A stretch of DNA of 64,000 bases from Pseudomonas sp. RIT288 (GTDB lineage Bacteria; Pseudomonadota; Gammaproteobacteria; Pseudomonadales; Pseudomonadaceae), in NCBI RefSeq assembly GCF_000631985.1, contig NZ_JFYN01000041.1, positions 310,001-374,000 on the forward strand. The letters are read 5' to 3'. How positions within the stretch are numbered: position 1 is the first letter of the stretch; each line of letters begins with the position of its first letter. The position numbers and the translations under genes were made by a program. Below, in pieces: positions 18,066 to 26,663 of the stretch. The notes beneath the pieces are model-generated. The model had not been told where the DNA came from and did no database searches. It was given only the letters and a program-made list of their open reading frames with translations.

Positions 18066-20912
18066 ATGGATAAGACCTACCAGCCGCACGCCATTGAAAC
18101 TTCCTGGTACAACACCTGGGAGTCCGAGAACTATTTCGCACCGCAAGGCGCGGGCGATTCCTACACCATCATGATCCCGCCGCCGAACGTCACCGGCAGC
18201 CTGCACATGGGTCACGGTTTCAACAACGCGATCATGGACGCCCTGATCCGTTTCCGCCGCATGCAGGGTCGCAACACCCTGTGGCAGCCGGGCACCGACC
18301 ACGCCGGTATCGCCACGCAGATGCTGGTGGAGCGTCAACTGGAAGCCACCGGCCAGAACCGCCACGACCTGGGCCGCGAGAAATTCCTCGAGAAAGTCTG
18401 GGAGTGGAAGGATCAGTCCGGCGGCAACATCAGCCGTCAGATCCGCCGCCTCGGTTCGTCCGTGGACTGGAGCCGCGAGCGCTTCACCATGGACGACGGT
18501 CTCTCGGAAGCGGTTAAAGAAGCCTTCGTACGCCTGCACGAAGACGGCCTGATCTACCGCGGCAAGCGTCTGGTCAACTGGGACACCAAGCTGCACACGG
18601 CGATTTCCGACCTCGAAGTGGAAAACCACGACGAGAAAGGTTTCCTGTGGAACCTCAAGTACCCGCTGGCCGACGGCGCGAAAACCGCTGAAGGCAACGA
18701 TTTCCTGATCGTCGCGACCACCCGTCCGGAAACCATGCTCGGCGACTCCGCCGTCGCGGTTAACCCGAACGATGAGCGCTACAAAGCCCTGATCGGCAAA
18801 TTCGTCGAGCTGCCACTGGTCGGCCGCCGCATCCCGATCATCGCCGACGATTACTGCGATCCTGAATTCGGCACCGGCTGCGTGAAAATCACCCCGGCCC
18901 ACGATTTCAACGACTACGAAGTCGGCAAGCGCCACAACCTGCCGCTGCTGAACATCTTCGACAAGAACGCCAACGTGCTGCCCGCAGCCCAGGTGTTCAA
19001 CCTCGACGGCACGCTGAACGACAGCATCGACGGCAAGATCCCGGCCGAGTACGCCGGTCTCGAGCGTTTCGAAGCCCGCAAGCAGATCGTCGCTGCGTTC
19101 GACGCCGCTGGCCTGCTGGTCAGCGTCGATGATCACAACCTGAAAGTGCCGAAAGGCGACCGTTCCGGCACCGTCATCGAGCCGTGGCTGACCGACCAGT
19201 GGTATGTGTCGACCAAACCTCTGGCCGAGCCGGCGATTGCTGCCGTTGAAGACGGCCGTATCCAGTTCGTGCCCAAGCAATACGAAAACATGTACTTCTC
19301 GTGGATGCGCGACATCCAGGACTGGTGCATCAGCCGTCAGCTGTGGTGGGGCCACCGGATTCCGGCCTGGTACGACGAGTCGGGCAAGGTCTACGTCGGT
19401 CGCGACGAAGCCGAAGTGCGCGCCAAGCACAACCTCGGCCCGGACGTTGCACTGCAACAGGACAACGACGTGCTCGACACCTGGTTCAGCTCGGGTCTGT
19501 GGACGTTCTCCACCCTCGGCTGGCCGGAAAAGACCGAATTCCTGAAGAAATTCCACTCCACCGACGTGCTGGTCACCGGCTTCGACATCATTTTCTTCTG
19601 GGTTGCCCGGATGATCATGCTGACGATGCACCTGATCAAGAACGAGGACGGCACCCCGCAAGTACCGTTCAAGACCGTTTACGTGCACGGTCTGGTGCGT
19701 GATGGCCAGGGCCAGAAGATGTCCAAGTCCAAGGGCAACGTCCTGGATCCGCTGGACATCATCGACGGTATCGAGCTGGAAGCACTGGTGCAGAAGCGCA
19801 CCTCCGGCATGATGCAGCCAAAACTGGCGAAGAAGATCGAGAAGCAGACCCGCGACGAGTTCGCCGACGGCATCGCCAGTTACGGCACCGACGCCCTGCG
19901 CTTCACCTTCTGTTCGTTGGCGTCCACCGGTCGCGACATCAAGTTCGACATGGGCCGCGTCGAAGGCTATCGCAACTTCTGCAACAAGATCTGGAACGCC
20001 GCACGCTATGTTCTGGACAAGGGTGAAGACTGCGGCCAGAACGGCGAAGCCTACGAGCTGTCGCTGGCGGATCGCTGGATCATCTCGCAACTGCAACGCA
20101 CCGAAGCCGAAGTGACCCGTCAACTGGATCAGTTCCGTTTCGACCTCGCCGCGCAAGCGCTGTACGAGTTCATCTGGAACCAGTACTGCGACTGGTACCT
20201 GGAACTGTCCAAACCAGTGCTGTGGGACGAAAATGCTCCGGTCGAGCGTCAGCGCGGCACCCGTCGCACGCTGGTTCGCGTGCTGGAAGTGGCGCTGCGT
20301 CTGGCACACCCGTTCATGCCGTTCATCACTGAAGAAATCTGGCAGCGCATCGCGCCGCTGGCCGGCATTCAGGGCAAGACGATCATGCTGCAACCTTGGC
20401 CGGTGGCCAACGAGGAGCGCATCGATCCGGCGGCCGAAGACGACATCGAGTGGCTCAAGGGCCTGATGCTTGGCACGCGTAACATCCGTGGCGAAATGAA
20501 CATCGGCCCGGGCAAACCGCTGCCAATCTACCTGAAGAACGTCAGCGCTGAAGACCAGCGTCGTCTGACCGAGAACGAGGCGCTGCTGAAGAAGCTGGCG
20601 CGTCTGGAATCGATCACCGTACTCGCTGCCGGCGAAGAAGCACCGCTGTCCGCCACCGCTCTGGTGGGTGAGATGGAAGTGCTGGTGCCGATGGCCGGCC
20701 TGATCGACAAGGGTGCCGAACTGGCACGTCTGGACAAGGAAATCCTGCGTCTGCAGGGCGAAGTCCAGCGGGTGGGCGGCAAGCTGTCGAACGCCGGTTT
20801 CGTCGACAAGGCCCCGGCCGAAGTCATCGAGAAGGAACGCGCCAAACTGGCCGAGGCTGAACAGGCCCTGGGCAAACTGGCCGAGCAGCACGCGCGGATT
20901 TCCAGCCTGTAA
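18066..20912 (+). CDS. valS: Valyl-tRNA synthetase
   Basis: A 948-residue class I synthetase that charges tRNA-Val. The HIGH signature is in PPNVTGSLHMGHG (residues about 40-52). The CP1 editing domain lies at about 190-350 (TTRPETMLGDSAVAVNP). The KMSKS motif is in GQKMSKSKGN near residue 553. An anticodon-binding helical domain follows, and the C-terminal coiled-coil tRNA-binding arm runs from about 880 to the end (KEILRLQGEVQRVGGKL). The length is normal. It ends at a strong hairpin terminator. The 1034-residue frame on the opposite strand is a shadow. Confidence 0.97.
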   Translation: MDKTYQPHAIETSWYNTWESENYFAPQGAGDSYTIMIPPPNVTGSLHMGHGFNNAIMDALIRFRRMQGRNTLWQPGTDHAGIATQMLVERQLEATGQNRHDLGREKFLEKVWEWKDQSGGNISRQIRRLGSSVDWSRERFTMDDGLSEAVKEAFVRLHEDGLIYRGKRLVNWDTKLHTAISDLEVENHDEKGFLWNLKYPLADGAKTAEGNDFLIVATTRPETMLGDSAVAVNPNDERYKALIGKFVELPLVGRRIPIIADDYCDPEFGTGCVKITPAHDFNDYEVGKRHNLPLLNIFDKNANVLPAAQVFNLDGTLNDSIDGKIPAEYAGLERFEARKQIVAAFDAAGLLVSVDDHNLKVPKGDRSGTVIEPWLTDQWYVSTKPLAEPAIAAVEDGRIQFVPKQYENMYFSWMRDIQDWCISRQLWWGHRIPAWYDESGKVYVGRDEAEVRAKHNLGPDVALQQDNDVLDTWFSSGLWTFSTLGWPEKTEFLKKFHSTDVLVTGFDIIFFWVARMIMLTMHLIKNEDGTPQVPFKTVYVHGLVRDGQGQKMSKSKGNVLDPLDIIDGIELEALVQKRTSGMMQPKLAKKIEKQTRDEFADGIASYGTDALRFTFCSLASTGRDIKFDMGRVEGYRNFCNKIWNAARYVLDKGEDCGQNGEAYELSLADRWIISQLQRTEAEVTRQLDQFRFDLAAQALYEFIWNQYCDWYLELSKPVLWDENAPVERQRGTRRTLVRVLEVALRLAHPFMPFITEEIWQRIAPLAGIQGKTIMLQPWPVANEERIDPAAEDDIEWLKGLMLGTRNIRGEMNIGPGKPLPIYLKNVSAEDQRRLTENEALLKKLARLESITVLAAGEEAPLSATALVGEMEVLVPMAGLIDKGAELARLDKEILRLQGEVQRVGGKLSNAGFVDKAPAEVIEKERAKLAEAEQALGKLAEQHARISSL

Positions 20913-20923
20913 GGGCAAGCCGC

Positions 20924-20961
20924 AATGAAAAAGGGAGGCCAAGTGGCCTCCCTTTTTCATT
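20924..20961 (+). terminator. valS terminator
   Basis: A 17-bp perfect stem AATGAAAAAGGGAGGCC with a four-base loop, 12 bp after the valS stop. The right arm ends in T-rich sequence. Confidence 0.9.
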
Positions 20962-21068
20962 CCAGAATACCAATCCCCTGTAGGAGCTGCCGCAGGGAAT
21001 GGGGTTCATAGTCGCTGGATGTGGGACAATACCCGCCACTTTCAGCCATACCCGAATCGATCACACCC

Positions 21069-22088
21069 ATGAACGCCCCCCGCACACCCAAACCTGCGCG
21101 CAAGAAGCCTGATGCCGCGACCCCGACCAAAGCCGTCGAGCCGCGTGAAAAGGCCAGCCTGCACCCGCGCAATCGCCACCAGGGTCGCTACGACTTCCCG
21201 GCGCTGATCAAGACCACGCCGGAACTGGCGAAGTTCGTGATCACCAACCCGTACGGCAAGGAAAGCATCGACTTCGCCAGCCCCGACGCGGTGCGTGTGT
21301 TCAACCGGGCGCTGCTCAAGTCCTTCTACGGCATCGAACATTGGGACATCCCGGCGGACTACCTGTGCCCACCGGTCCCGGGCCGTGCCGATTACGTGCA
21401 TTTCCTTGCCGACCTGCTGGCCAGCATGAACGATGGCAAGGTGCCGCGCGGCGCGATCGTCAACGTGCTGGACATCGGCATGGGCGCCAACTGCGTTTAT
21501 CCGCTGATCGGCAACAGCGAATACCGCTGGCACTTCCTCGGTTCGGAAATCGACCCGACCGCCGTGGCTGCCGCCCGAGCCATCGTCCAGTCCAACGGGC
21601 TGAACAAGGTAATCCAGCTGCGCCAGCAGGAAAACCGCAAGCACATCCTGATCGGCTTGCTCGAGCCGGGCGAGCGCTTTGACCTGACCATGTGCAACCC
21701 GCCGTTCCACGCCTCGATGGAAGAGGCGACCAAGGGCAGCGAGCGCAAATGGCGCGCACTGGGCAAAGCCGATCCGAAACGCAAACTGCCGGTGCTGAAC
21801 TTCGGTGGCCAGTCCGCCGAGCTGTGGTGTGAAGGTGGCGAAGCACGTTTCGTGACCCAACTGATCGCCGAAAGCGCGAACTTCCAGCACAAGGTGCTGT
21901 GGTTCAGCACCCTGGTGTCGAAAGCCTCGAACCTGCCCGCCATCGAAACCGCCCTGAAAAAGGCCGGCGTGCTCGAAAGCCAGGTGGTGGAAATGTCGCA
22001 AGGGCAGAAACAGAGCCGCTTTGTGGCGTGGACCTTCCAGACCAAGTCCGAGCAGCAGATCTGGCGGCGCGAGCGCTGGACGCGCTGA
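21069..22088 (+). CDS. rlmF: 23S rRNA (adenine-1618-N6)-methyltransferase RlmF
   Basis: A 339-residue SAM-dependent methyltransferase that makes m6A1618 in 23S rRNA. The N-terminal tail is basic and Pro/Ala-rich (residues 1-40). The motifs are LDIGMGANCVYPLIG (SAM loop, about 137-151) and the catalytic MCNPPFHAS (about 216-224). The C-terminus has KQSRFVAWTF. The ATG at 21069 is used, though no clear Shine-Dalgarno is present; a GTG at 21021 would add 16 unlikely residues. It is monocistronic, flanked by REP sequences. Confidence 0.93.
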   Translation: MNAPRTPKPARKKPDAATPTKAVEPREKASLHPRNRHQGRYDFPALIKTTPELAKFVITNPYGKESIDFASPDAVRVFNRALLKSFYGIEHWDIPADYLCPPVPGRADYVHFLADLLASMNDGKVPRGAIVNVLDIGMGANCVYPLIGNSEYRWHFLGSEIDPTAVAAARAIVQSNGLNKVIQLRQQENRKHILIGLLEPGERFDLTMCNPPFHASMEEATKGSERKWRALGKADPKRKLPVLNFGGQSAELWCEGGEARFVTQLIAESANFQHKVLWFSTLVSKASNLPAIETALKKAGVLESQVVEMSQGQKQSRFVAWTFQTKSEQQIWRRERWTR

Positions 22089-22104
22089 CGCCCGCGCGGC
22101 GAAC

Positions 22105-22211
22105 CTGTAGGAGCTGCGGCACGTTCGGGCCGCGATCGGACGATCTTTTGATCCTGCTTGAAAAACAAGATCAAAGGATCGCAGCCTCGTTTCACTCGAC
22201 AGCTCCTACAG
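22105..22211. repeat. REP palindrome after rlmF
   Basis: A GTAGGAGCTG-family inverted repeat with unequal arms: CGTTCGGGCCGCGATCGGAC on the left and a TCGTTTCACTCG variant on the right. It appears to be a hybrid of two REP subtypes. Confidence 0.75.
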
Positions 22212-22243
22212 AGTGGCGTAGCTCCTCGCCAAATCGCAGGCAC

Positions 22244-22284
22244 AAAAAAACCGTGCCCGGATCACTCCGGTGCACGGTTTTTTT
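22244..22284. terminator. Bidirectional terminator between rlmF and the HU gene
   Basis: AAAAAAACCGTG (22244-22255) pairs with CACGGTTTTTTT (22273-22284). It is flanked by A- and T-runs on both sides, so it can end both convergent genes. Confidence 0.88.
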
Positions 22285-22295
22285 ATCGCTGCGTC

Positions 22296-22577
22296 TTACT
22301 TGTTCACAGCGTCGGTCAGGCCTTTGGCCACAACCAGCTTGATCACTTTCTTGGCAGGGATTTCGATGGCAGCGCCAGTCGAAGGGTTACGGCCAGTGCG
22401 GGCAGGACGCTCGGTCACTTTCAGCTTGCCGATACCTGGCAAGGTGATTTCGCCGCCGTTTTCCAGCTGATCGGCAACGATTTGGCCCAGTTGGTCCAGA
22501 GCGTTACGCGCGGTGGTTTTCGGCGCGTCGATAGCTTCAGCGATGTCGGCGATCAGTTGGTCTTTAGTAAGAGCCAT
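22296..22577 (-). CDS. HU-family DNA-binding protein
   Basis: A 93-residue histone-like protein. The N-terminus MALTKDQLIADIAEAID forms the helical dimerisation part. The arm carries the family signature GRNPSTGAAIEIPAKK. It bends DNA without sequence specificity and organises the nucleoid. The ATG at 22575-22577 has AAGGA about ten bases upstream; the longer frame to 22658 is not family-like. Pseudomonads carry several HU paralogues; this could be the one called HupN in P. putida, but I cannot separate the paralogues by eye. Its neighbour yejK/ndpA is also nucleoid-associated. Confidence 0.93.
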   Translation of the reverse strand: MALTKDQLIADIAEAIDAPKTTARNALDQLGQIVADQLENGGEITLPGIGKLKVTERPARTGRNPSTGAAIEIPAKKVIKLVVAKGLTDAVNK

Positions 22578-22938
22578 GTAGTGTTCCTTCCCTATCAAAT
22601 TCATATGGATTGCAGAGTGCAGTGTCAGCCATCGAGCCCGATCTTCTGGATCTGGCACCCTCGGCGATAACCACGACGAGTCGGGTTATAGATGCCGAAA
22701 TCAGGGTTTGGTTCGACCTGACAAATGCTGATTGCACGCTTAACGCAGTGACTTCGCGTAAGACCGGGCAAAACTAGCACAGAGACGGGGAAATATCCGC
22801 CTCTAGCTACCCATTTGGTCAGCTTTATTGCTCTAAATCGGTAAAAAACTGCATAAGGACGGGCGCTTGCCCCGGTTTCAGCCCTCAACCCCCTGATTAC
22901 GCTGCCACGGGCCACAATTTTCCAGTCATCCCCATTCA
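22578..22938. promoter_or_regulatory. Long upstream region of the HU gene
   Basis: About 360 bp with no supported gene. It must contain the HU promoter on the minus strand. A 104-codon minus-strand frame (22625-22939) is present but has no family likeness. The segment 22640-22740 is relatively rich in inverted GGTTAT/ATAACC-type matches and could encode a structured leader or small RNA. Confidence 0.35.
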
Positions 22939-23052
22939 TGTAGGAGCTGCCGAAGGCTCGGGCCGCGATCGGACGATCTTTTGATCTTGTTTTTGAAAAT
23001 CAAAGTCAAAAGATCGTCCGATCGCGGCCCGAGCCTTCGGCAGCTTCTACAG
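22939..23052. repeat. REP palindrome upstream of yejK
   Basis: A long near-perfect inverted repeat: GTAGGAGCTGCCGAAGGCTC then GGGCCGCGATCGGACGATCT and complement, with a T/A-rich centre. It lies about 80 bp before the yejK start. Confidence 0.85.
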
Positions 23053-23134
23053 AGAGCCTCGAATGGAGATTGCGGTACACTGGGCGCTTTTTCGGGGGAG
23101 CGTGCCCTCCTCCCTTCCACCAGCCGAGAAGCCC

Positions 23135-24139
23135 ATGCCGATCCGTCATTGCATCGTCCACCTGATCGACAAAAAACCCGACGGCACGCCCGCAGTTCTG
23201 CACGCCCGTGACTCCGAACTGGCTGAGTCCGCGGCCATCGAGAACATGCTCGCCGACCTCAACGAGAGCTATAACGCCAAACAGGGCAAAGCCTGGGGCC
23301 TGTTCCATCCGGAATCCGGTGCGTTCCCGTTCAGCGGCTGGCTGAAGGAATACATGGAGGGCGGCAAGGACTTCGCCGCGTTCAGCAAGGTTGCGGTGGA
23401 GCATCTGCAAAAGCTGATGGAAGAGTCGAACCTGTCGGTCGGCGGCCACGTGCTGTTCGCCCACTATCAGCAGGGCATGACCGACTATCTGGCGATCGCC
23501 CTGCTGCACCACAGTGAAGGCGTGGCGGTGACCGATGAGTTGGACGTGACCCCATCGCGTCACCTCGACCTCGGCCAACTGCACCTGGCGGCGCGGATCA
23601 ACGTCTCCGAGTGGCAGAACAACAAACAGTCCAAGCAGTACATCTCGTTCATCAAGGGCAAGAACGGCAAGAAGGTTTCGGAGTACTTCCGCGACTTCAT
23701 CGGTTGCCAGGAAGGCGTCGACGGCCCGGGCGAGACCCGCACCCTGCTCAAGGCCTTCAGCGACTTCGTCGAGAGCGAAGACCTGCCGGAAGACTCTGCT
23801 CGCGAGAAAACCAAGACCCTGGTCGATTACGCCAGCAGCCAGGCCAAGCTCGGCGAGCCTATGGGCCTGGAAGAGCTGTCGGAGCTGATCGACGAAGAGC
23901 GCCCGAAAGCCTTCTACGATCACATTCGCAACAAGGATTACGGCCTGTCGCCGGAGATTCCGGCAGACAAACGCACCCTCAACCAGTTCCGCCGTTTCAC
24001 CGGCCGCGCCGAGGGTCTGTCGATCAGCTTTGAAGCGCACCTGCTGGGCTCGAAGATCGAGTACGACGAAGAGGCTGGCACCCTGATCATCAAGGGCCTG
24101 CCGACCTCGCTCACCGATCAGCTCAAGCGCCGCAACTGA
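23135..24139 (+). CDS. yejK: Nucleoid-associated protein YejK/NdpA
   Basis: A 334-residue cytoplasmic protein of the YejK (NdpA) family, found in the spermidine nucleoid of E. coli. Visible segments are RHCIVHLIDKKPDG at the N-terminus, LFAHYQQGMTDYLAI, QLHLAARINVSEW, YISFIKGKNGKKVSEYFRDFIGC, and the basic C-terminal LTDQLKRRN. The molecular role is poorly defined. The ATG at 23135 is in the position expected for the family. Its TGA overlaps the ATG of the following glutaredoxin gene (TGATG), indicating translational coupling. Confidence 0.93.
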   Translation: MPIRHCIVHLIDKKPDGTPAVLHARDSELAESAAIENMLADLNESYNAKQGKAWGLFHPESGAFPFSGWLKEYMEGGKDFAAFSKVAVEHLQKLMEESNLSVGGHVLFAHYQQGMTDYLAIALLHHSEGVAVTDELDVTPSRHLDLGQLHLAARINVSEWQNNKQSKQYISFIKGKNGKKVSEYFRDFIGCQEGVDGPGETRTLLKAFSDFVESEDLPEDSAREKTKTLVDYASSQAKLGEPMGLEELSELIDEERPKAFYDHIRNKDYGLSPEIPADKRTLNQFRRFTGRAEGLSISFEAHLLGSKIEYDEEAGTLIIKGLPTSLTDQLKRRN

Positions 24140-24185
24140 TGCTGGGCAACGTGCTGAAGAAGGTTGCGCTGGTTCTGCTGGGGTC

Positions 24186-24488
24186 GTGGTCTATCAGAAC
24201 TGGGGCAAGGTCGAGCGGGTGTTCAACCCGTCGCAGATGGTCTCTGAGCAGGTTCGCGCCAACGCCGATGTCGTGCTGTATGCCACCGACTGGTGCGGCT
24301 ACTGCAAGCAGACCAAGCGTTTTCTCGACAGCAAGGGGATTCCTTTCAAGGAATTCGACATCGAGAAGGACGCCGAGGCGCGCAAGACGTATGAGGCACT
24401 GGGTGGGCGCGGGATTCCGTTGATTGATGTTAACGGGACTTTGATTCGTGGGTTTGACCCGGACGAAATTCTCGCCGCCCTGAAATAA
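24186..24488 (+). CDS. Glutaredoxin-family protein, N-terminal membrane anchor out of frame
   Basis: A glutaredoxin domain with the redox motif CGYC (DWCGYCKQTKRFLD) and the cis-Pro region GGRGIPLIDVNG. A separate frame begins at ATG 24139, overlapping the yejK stop, and encodes MLGNVLKKVALVLLG, a typical N-terminal membrane anchor. That frame then runs off into SWSIRTG. Adding one base in the GGGG run at 24180-24183 would fuse it to VVYQNWGKVERVF in this frame. So the gene is probably a membrane-anchored glutaredoxin of about 116 residues with a one-base deletion or a sequencing error. As read, only the GTG at 24186 gives a soluble 100-residue form. Confidence 0.8.
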   Translation: MVYQNWGKVERVFNPSQMVSEQVRANADVVLYATDWCGYCKQTKRFLDSKGIPFKEFDIEKDAEARKTYEALGGRGIPLIDVNGTLIRGFDPDEILAALK

Positions 24489-24498
24489 CACACACACA

Positions 24499-24621
24499 CC
24501 TGTGGCGAGGGAGCTTGCTCCCGCTGGGCTGCGAAGCAGCCCCCGCTTTTCCGGGCGAGAACACGTTCGCAGGTTTACGACTGCTGCGCAGTCGAGCGGG
24601 AGCAAGCTCCCTCGCCACAGG
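24499..24621. repeat. REP-like pair, third family (TGTGGCGAGGGAGCTTGCTCCC)
   Basis: Inverted arms CCTGTGGCGAGGGAGCTTGC and complement, with a central GGGCTGCGAAGCAGCCC hairpin. It lies between convergent 3' ends and differs in sequence from the other two REP families in this window. Confidence 0.8.
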
Positions 24622-24637
24622 ATGTTGTGTGTAACCG

Positions 24638-25573
24638 TTACTTGGCTTCGATGCGGAAACCGAAGCGCGGGAAGTGCACATGCACCACACCGCCACGCGG
24701 ATCTTCGCGACGCAGGATCAGCTCTTCGCGGCCAGCAAACAGCAACTCGCCCACCACCGGATCAACCCCGTAATCTGTCGCGGCAATCGCCACCTGCTGC
24801 CCCGCTTTGAAGCCGTTCGGATCGACAAACTGCTCATCCGGCAGCGCCGCTGGTGTCGAACTGCGCGCGACTTCCAGCGCCTCCTCGGCAGTCATTTCGC
24901 TCGCGGCACCATGACCAAAACCCAACACGCGTCCCAGCCACGCCGTCACGGCCGGATATTCGTCCACCAGCGGTGCAGTGACGTGCGTCGCCTTGAGGAA
25001 CCACAGCGGATGCGCCAGGGCGAAGTCGGCAATCGATGGCTCGCCGAACAGAAAGTCGCCCTGCTCGCGCTGCAACTGCTGCTCGAGGCGCGCCATGATC
25101 GTTGGCCATTGGTGCTTGGCCTGCTCGGCCGCCAGCCGCGTGGCGCTGCCGCCACTGAACAGACCGGCACGGTCAGCAATGAACGCCTTGATCGCTTCCG
25201 GCGGCAACTTGCCGAAACGCACCGCGACCGATTCCGGCTGGAACACCAGACTGACCGCGTGCTGGAACACCACCGAATCGGCCCATGCGGCGAAGCTGGC
25301 GCTGGTCATTTCCTGACCTTGCGGGAAAAACGCCGGCAGGGCTTTTTCCTGCTCCAGACGACGGGCGATCAACGAAGTGTCGCAATAGATGTCCGCGCCG
25401 ATCTGCAATACCGGGGTCTTGCGGTAGCCACCAGTCAGCGCGGTCAGATCCGGCTTGGGCATCACCGGCGAAATGTGCACCGAGCGCCACGACAAGCCTT
25501 TGAAGCCCAACAGCAGACGAGCCTTTTCGGCAAATGGAGAGGTCGGGTAATGATGCAGAATCAACTCGGACAT
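24638..25573 (-). CDS. Glutathione S-transferase family protein
   Basis: A 311-residue protein. The N-terminal thioredoxin-like GST domain (1-80) contains HHYPTSPFAEKARLLLGF, PVLQIG and a glutathione-contact-like DTSLIARRL. The helical C-terminal domain (about 90-215) has FLFGEPSIADFAL with the N-capping box. An extra beta-rich tail of about 90 residues follows (GFKAGQQVAIAATDYG, ELILRREDPRGGVVHVHFPRFGF). This makes it longer than a standard GST (about 210). Substrate unknown. It is a single gene between a glutaredoxin and a GIY-YIG gene. Confidence 0.85.
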   Translation of the reverse strand: MSELILHHYPTSPFAEKARLLLGFKGLSWRSVHISPVMPKPDLTALTGGYRKTPVLQIGADIYCDTSLIARRLEQEKALPAFFPQGQEMTSASFAAWADSVVFQHAVSLVFQPESVAVRFGKLPPEAIKAFIADRAGLFSGGSATRLAAEQAKHQWPTIMARLEQQLQREQGDFLFGEPSIADFALAHPLWFLKATHVTAPLVDEYPAVTAWLGRVLGFGHGAASEMTAEEALEVARSSTPAALPDEQFVDPNGFKAGQQVAIAATDYGVDPVVGELLFAGREELILRREDPRGGVVHVHFPRFGFRIEAK

Positions 25574-25657
25574 GCTCGGCTCCGCCGCACAGAAAGTGAG
25601 TCGGCAGCTTAGCGTGCATTTGATTGGCAGCCTACAGATCTGCCTGATGGGAACCGA

Positions 25658-25960
25658 TCAGTCAGATTGATAAGACGCGACCAGGCATTCCTTGGCGCTC
25701 TTGCGCAGCTTCTTGATCAAGCGTTCCTGACGCAACGCGTCGCTCTTGTCGCGACAACGCTCGGTGTAGACCAGCGCCATCGCCGGGCTGGACAGGAAAA
25801 AGCGCGCGCCCTTGCCGCTCTGATGCTTGGCGAAACGGCGCACCGGGTCGTCGCTGATCCCGCAGTACAGCGAACCGTTGGCCGCGCGCACGAGGTAAAC
25901 GAACCAGGACTTGCTCACTGGCTCGACAACATCAACGGTTTTTTCGCTAAGGCTGGTCAC
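25658..25960 (-). CDS. GIY-YIG domain protein
   Basis: A 100-residue protein of the UPF0213/YhbQ type. The GIY-YIG-like strands read FVYLVRAANGSLYCGISDD, with the conserved Arg in DPVRRFAKHQSGKGARF and the Glu in RQERLIKKLRKS. Stand-alone members are often suspected to be nucleases in DNA repair, but their in-vivo role is unclear. Start ATG is 25958-25960, about 40 bp downstream of the SnoaL-like gene in the same direction. Confidence 0.88.
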   Translation of the reverse strand: MTSLSEKTVDVVEPVSKSWFVYLVRAANGSLYCGISDDPVRRFAKHQSGKGARFFLSSPAMALVYTERCRDKSDALRQERLIKKLRKSAKECLVASYQSD

Positions 25961-25999
25961 TTCGGGATCAAGGTGTTTAGGAAACAGGCCGCGATCTTA

Positions 26000-26470
26000 T
26001 CAGCGACCGGCCTGAAATGCCTTCAGCCCTTTCAACGCCTGCGCACGGACGGCGTTGCGCACCAGCGGCGTCCAGCCCAACAGCAGGCCTTTGAAACCCA
26101 AGGCCTGACGCGACCAGCGCCAGAGGTCGAAGTGGTCGTGGTGCTCGCAGATCTTGCCGTCGCGGAACACGAAGCGCGCCTGAATATCGTTGATCACCAC
26201 GTTGCCGGTCTGGCTGAACAGGTAAGTCGCCACCCAGTGCGCACCGCCGCTGCGCTCGTCGGCGCGGACATTGTCGAAGGTCAGGGAGAAGTCCTTGGCC
26301 CGAGTGGTGAGCATGCGCCACATGTCTCCGGCATCGCGCCCGCGCAACTCGCCGAAGGCCTGATCGCTGAACACCACATCGTCGGTGTAGCACGCGGCCA
26401 TGGCCTCGGCGTCAAGGCGCTGAAAGGCCTGGTAAAAGCGGGTGATCAACGCGGCGTGGGCTTCGCTCAT
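26000..26470 (-). CDS. SnoaL-like / nuclear transport factor 2-like protein
   Basis: A 156-residue protein with an NTF2-like fold: the N-terminal helices HAALITRFYQAFQRLDAEAMAACY, then DDVVFSDQAFGELRGRDA, RFVFRDGKICEHHDHFDLWRW. This is the small-polyketide-cyclase-like arrangement. The substrate is not evident. ATG 26468-26470 is chosen; the upstream extension to 26539 is not family-like. It may be cotranscribed with the GIY-YIG gene 40 bp downstream. Confidence 0.82.
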   Translation of the reverse strand: MSEAHAALITRFYQAFQRLDAEAMAACYTDDVVFSDQAFGELRGRDAGDMWRMLTTRAKDFSLTFDNVRADERSGGAHWVATYLFSQTGNVVINDIQARFVFRDGKICEHHDHFDLWRWSRQALGFKGLLLGWTPLVRNAVRAQALKGLKAFQAGR

Positions 26471-26572
26471 GGGCAAACTCCGGGAAATGGACAGAATGCC
26501 AGCACGATAAGCTGCAAATCGAAGAAACACTATCGGCATTCGTGCACCGAATACCCGAAGTACACAAATCCC

Positions 26573-26660
26573 GTAGGAGCTGCGGCACGCTGCGATCTTT
26601 TGATGTTGATCTTGAAAGTCTTAAAGATCAAAAGATCGCAGCGTGCCGCAGCGCCTACAG
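26573..26660. repeat. REP palindrome
   Basis: A GTAGGAGCTGCGGCACGCTG inverted repeat with an AGATCAAAAGATCGCAG right arm, between the SnoaL-like gene start and the MFS gene end. Confidence 0.83.
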
Positions 26661-26663
26661 GTG

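Noticed and set aside
17856..20960. A 1034-codon open frame opposite valS
   Set aside because: Same artefact: antisense to a certain synthetase gene, low-complexity composition.
22625..22939. A 104-codon minus-strand frame upstream of the HU gene
   Set aside because: No Shine-Dalgarno, no family likeness; overlaps the HU promoter region.
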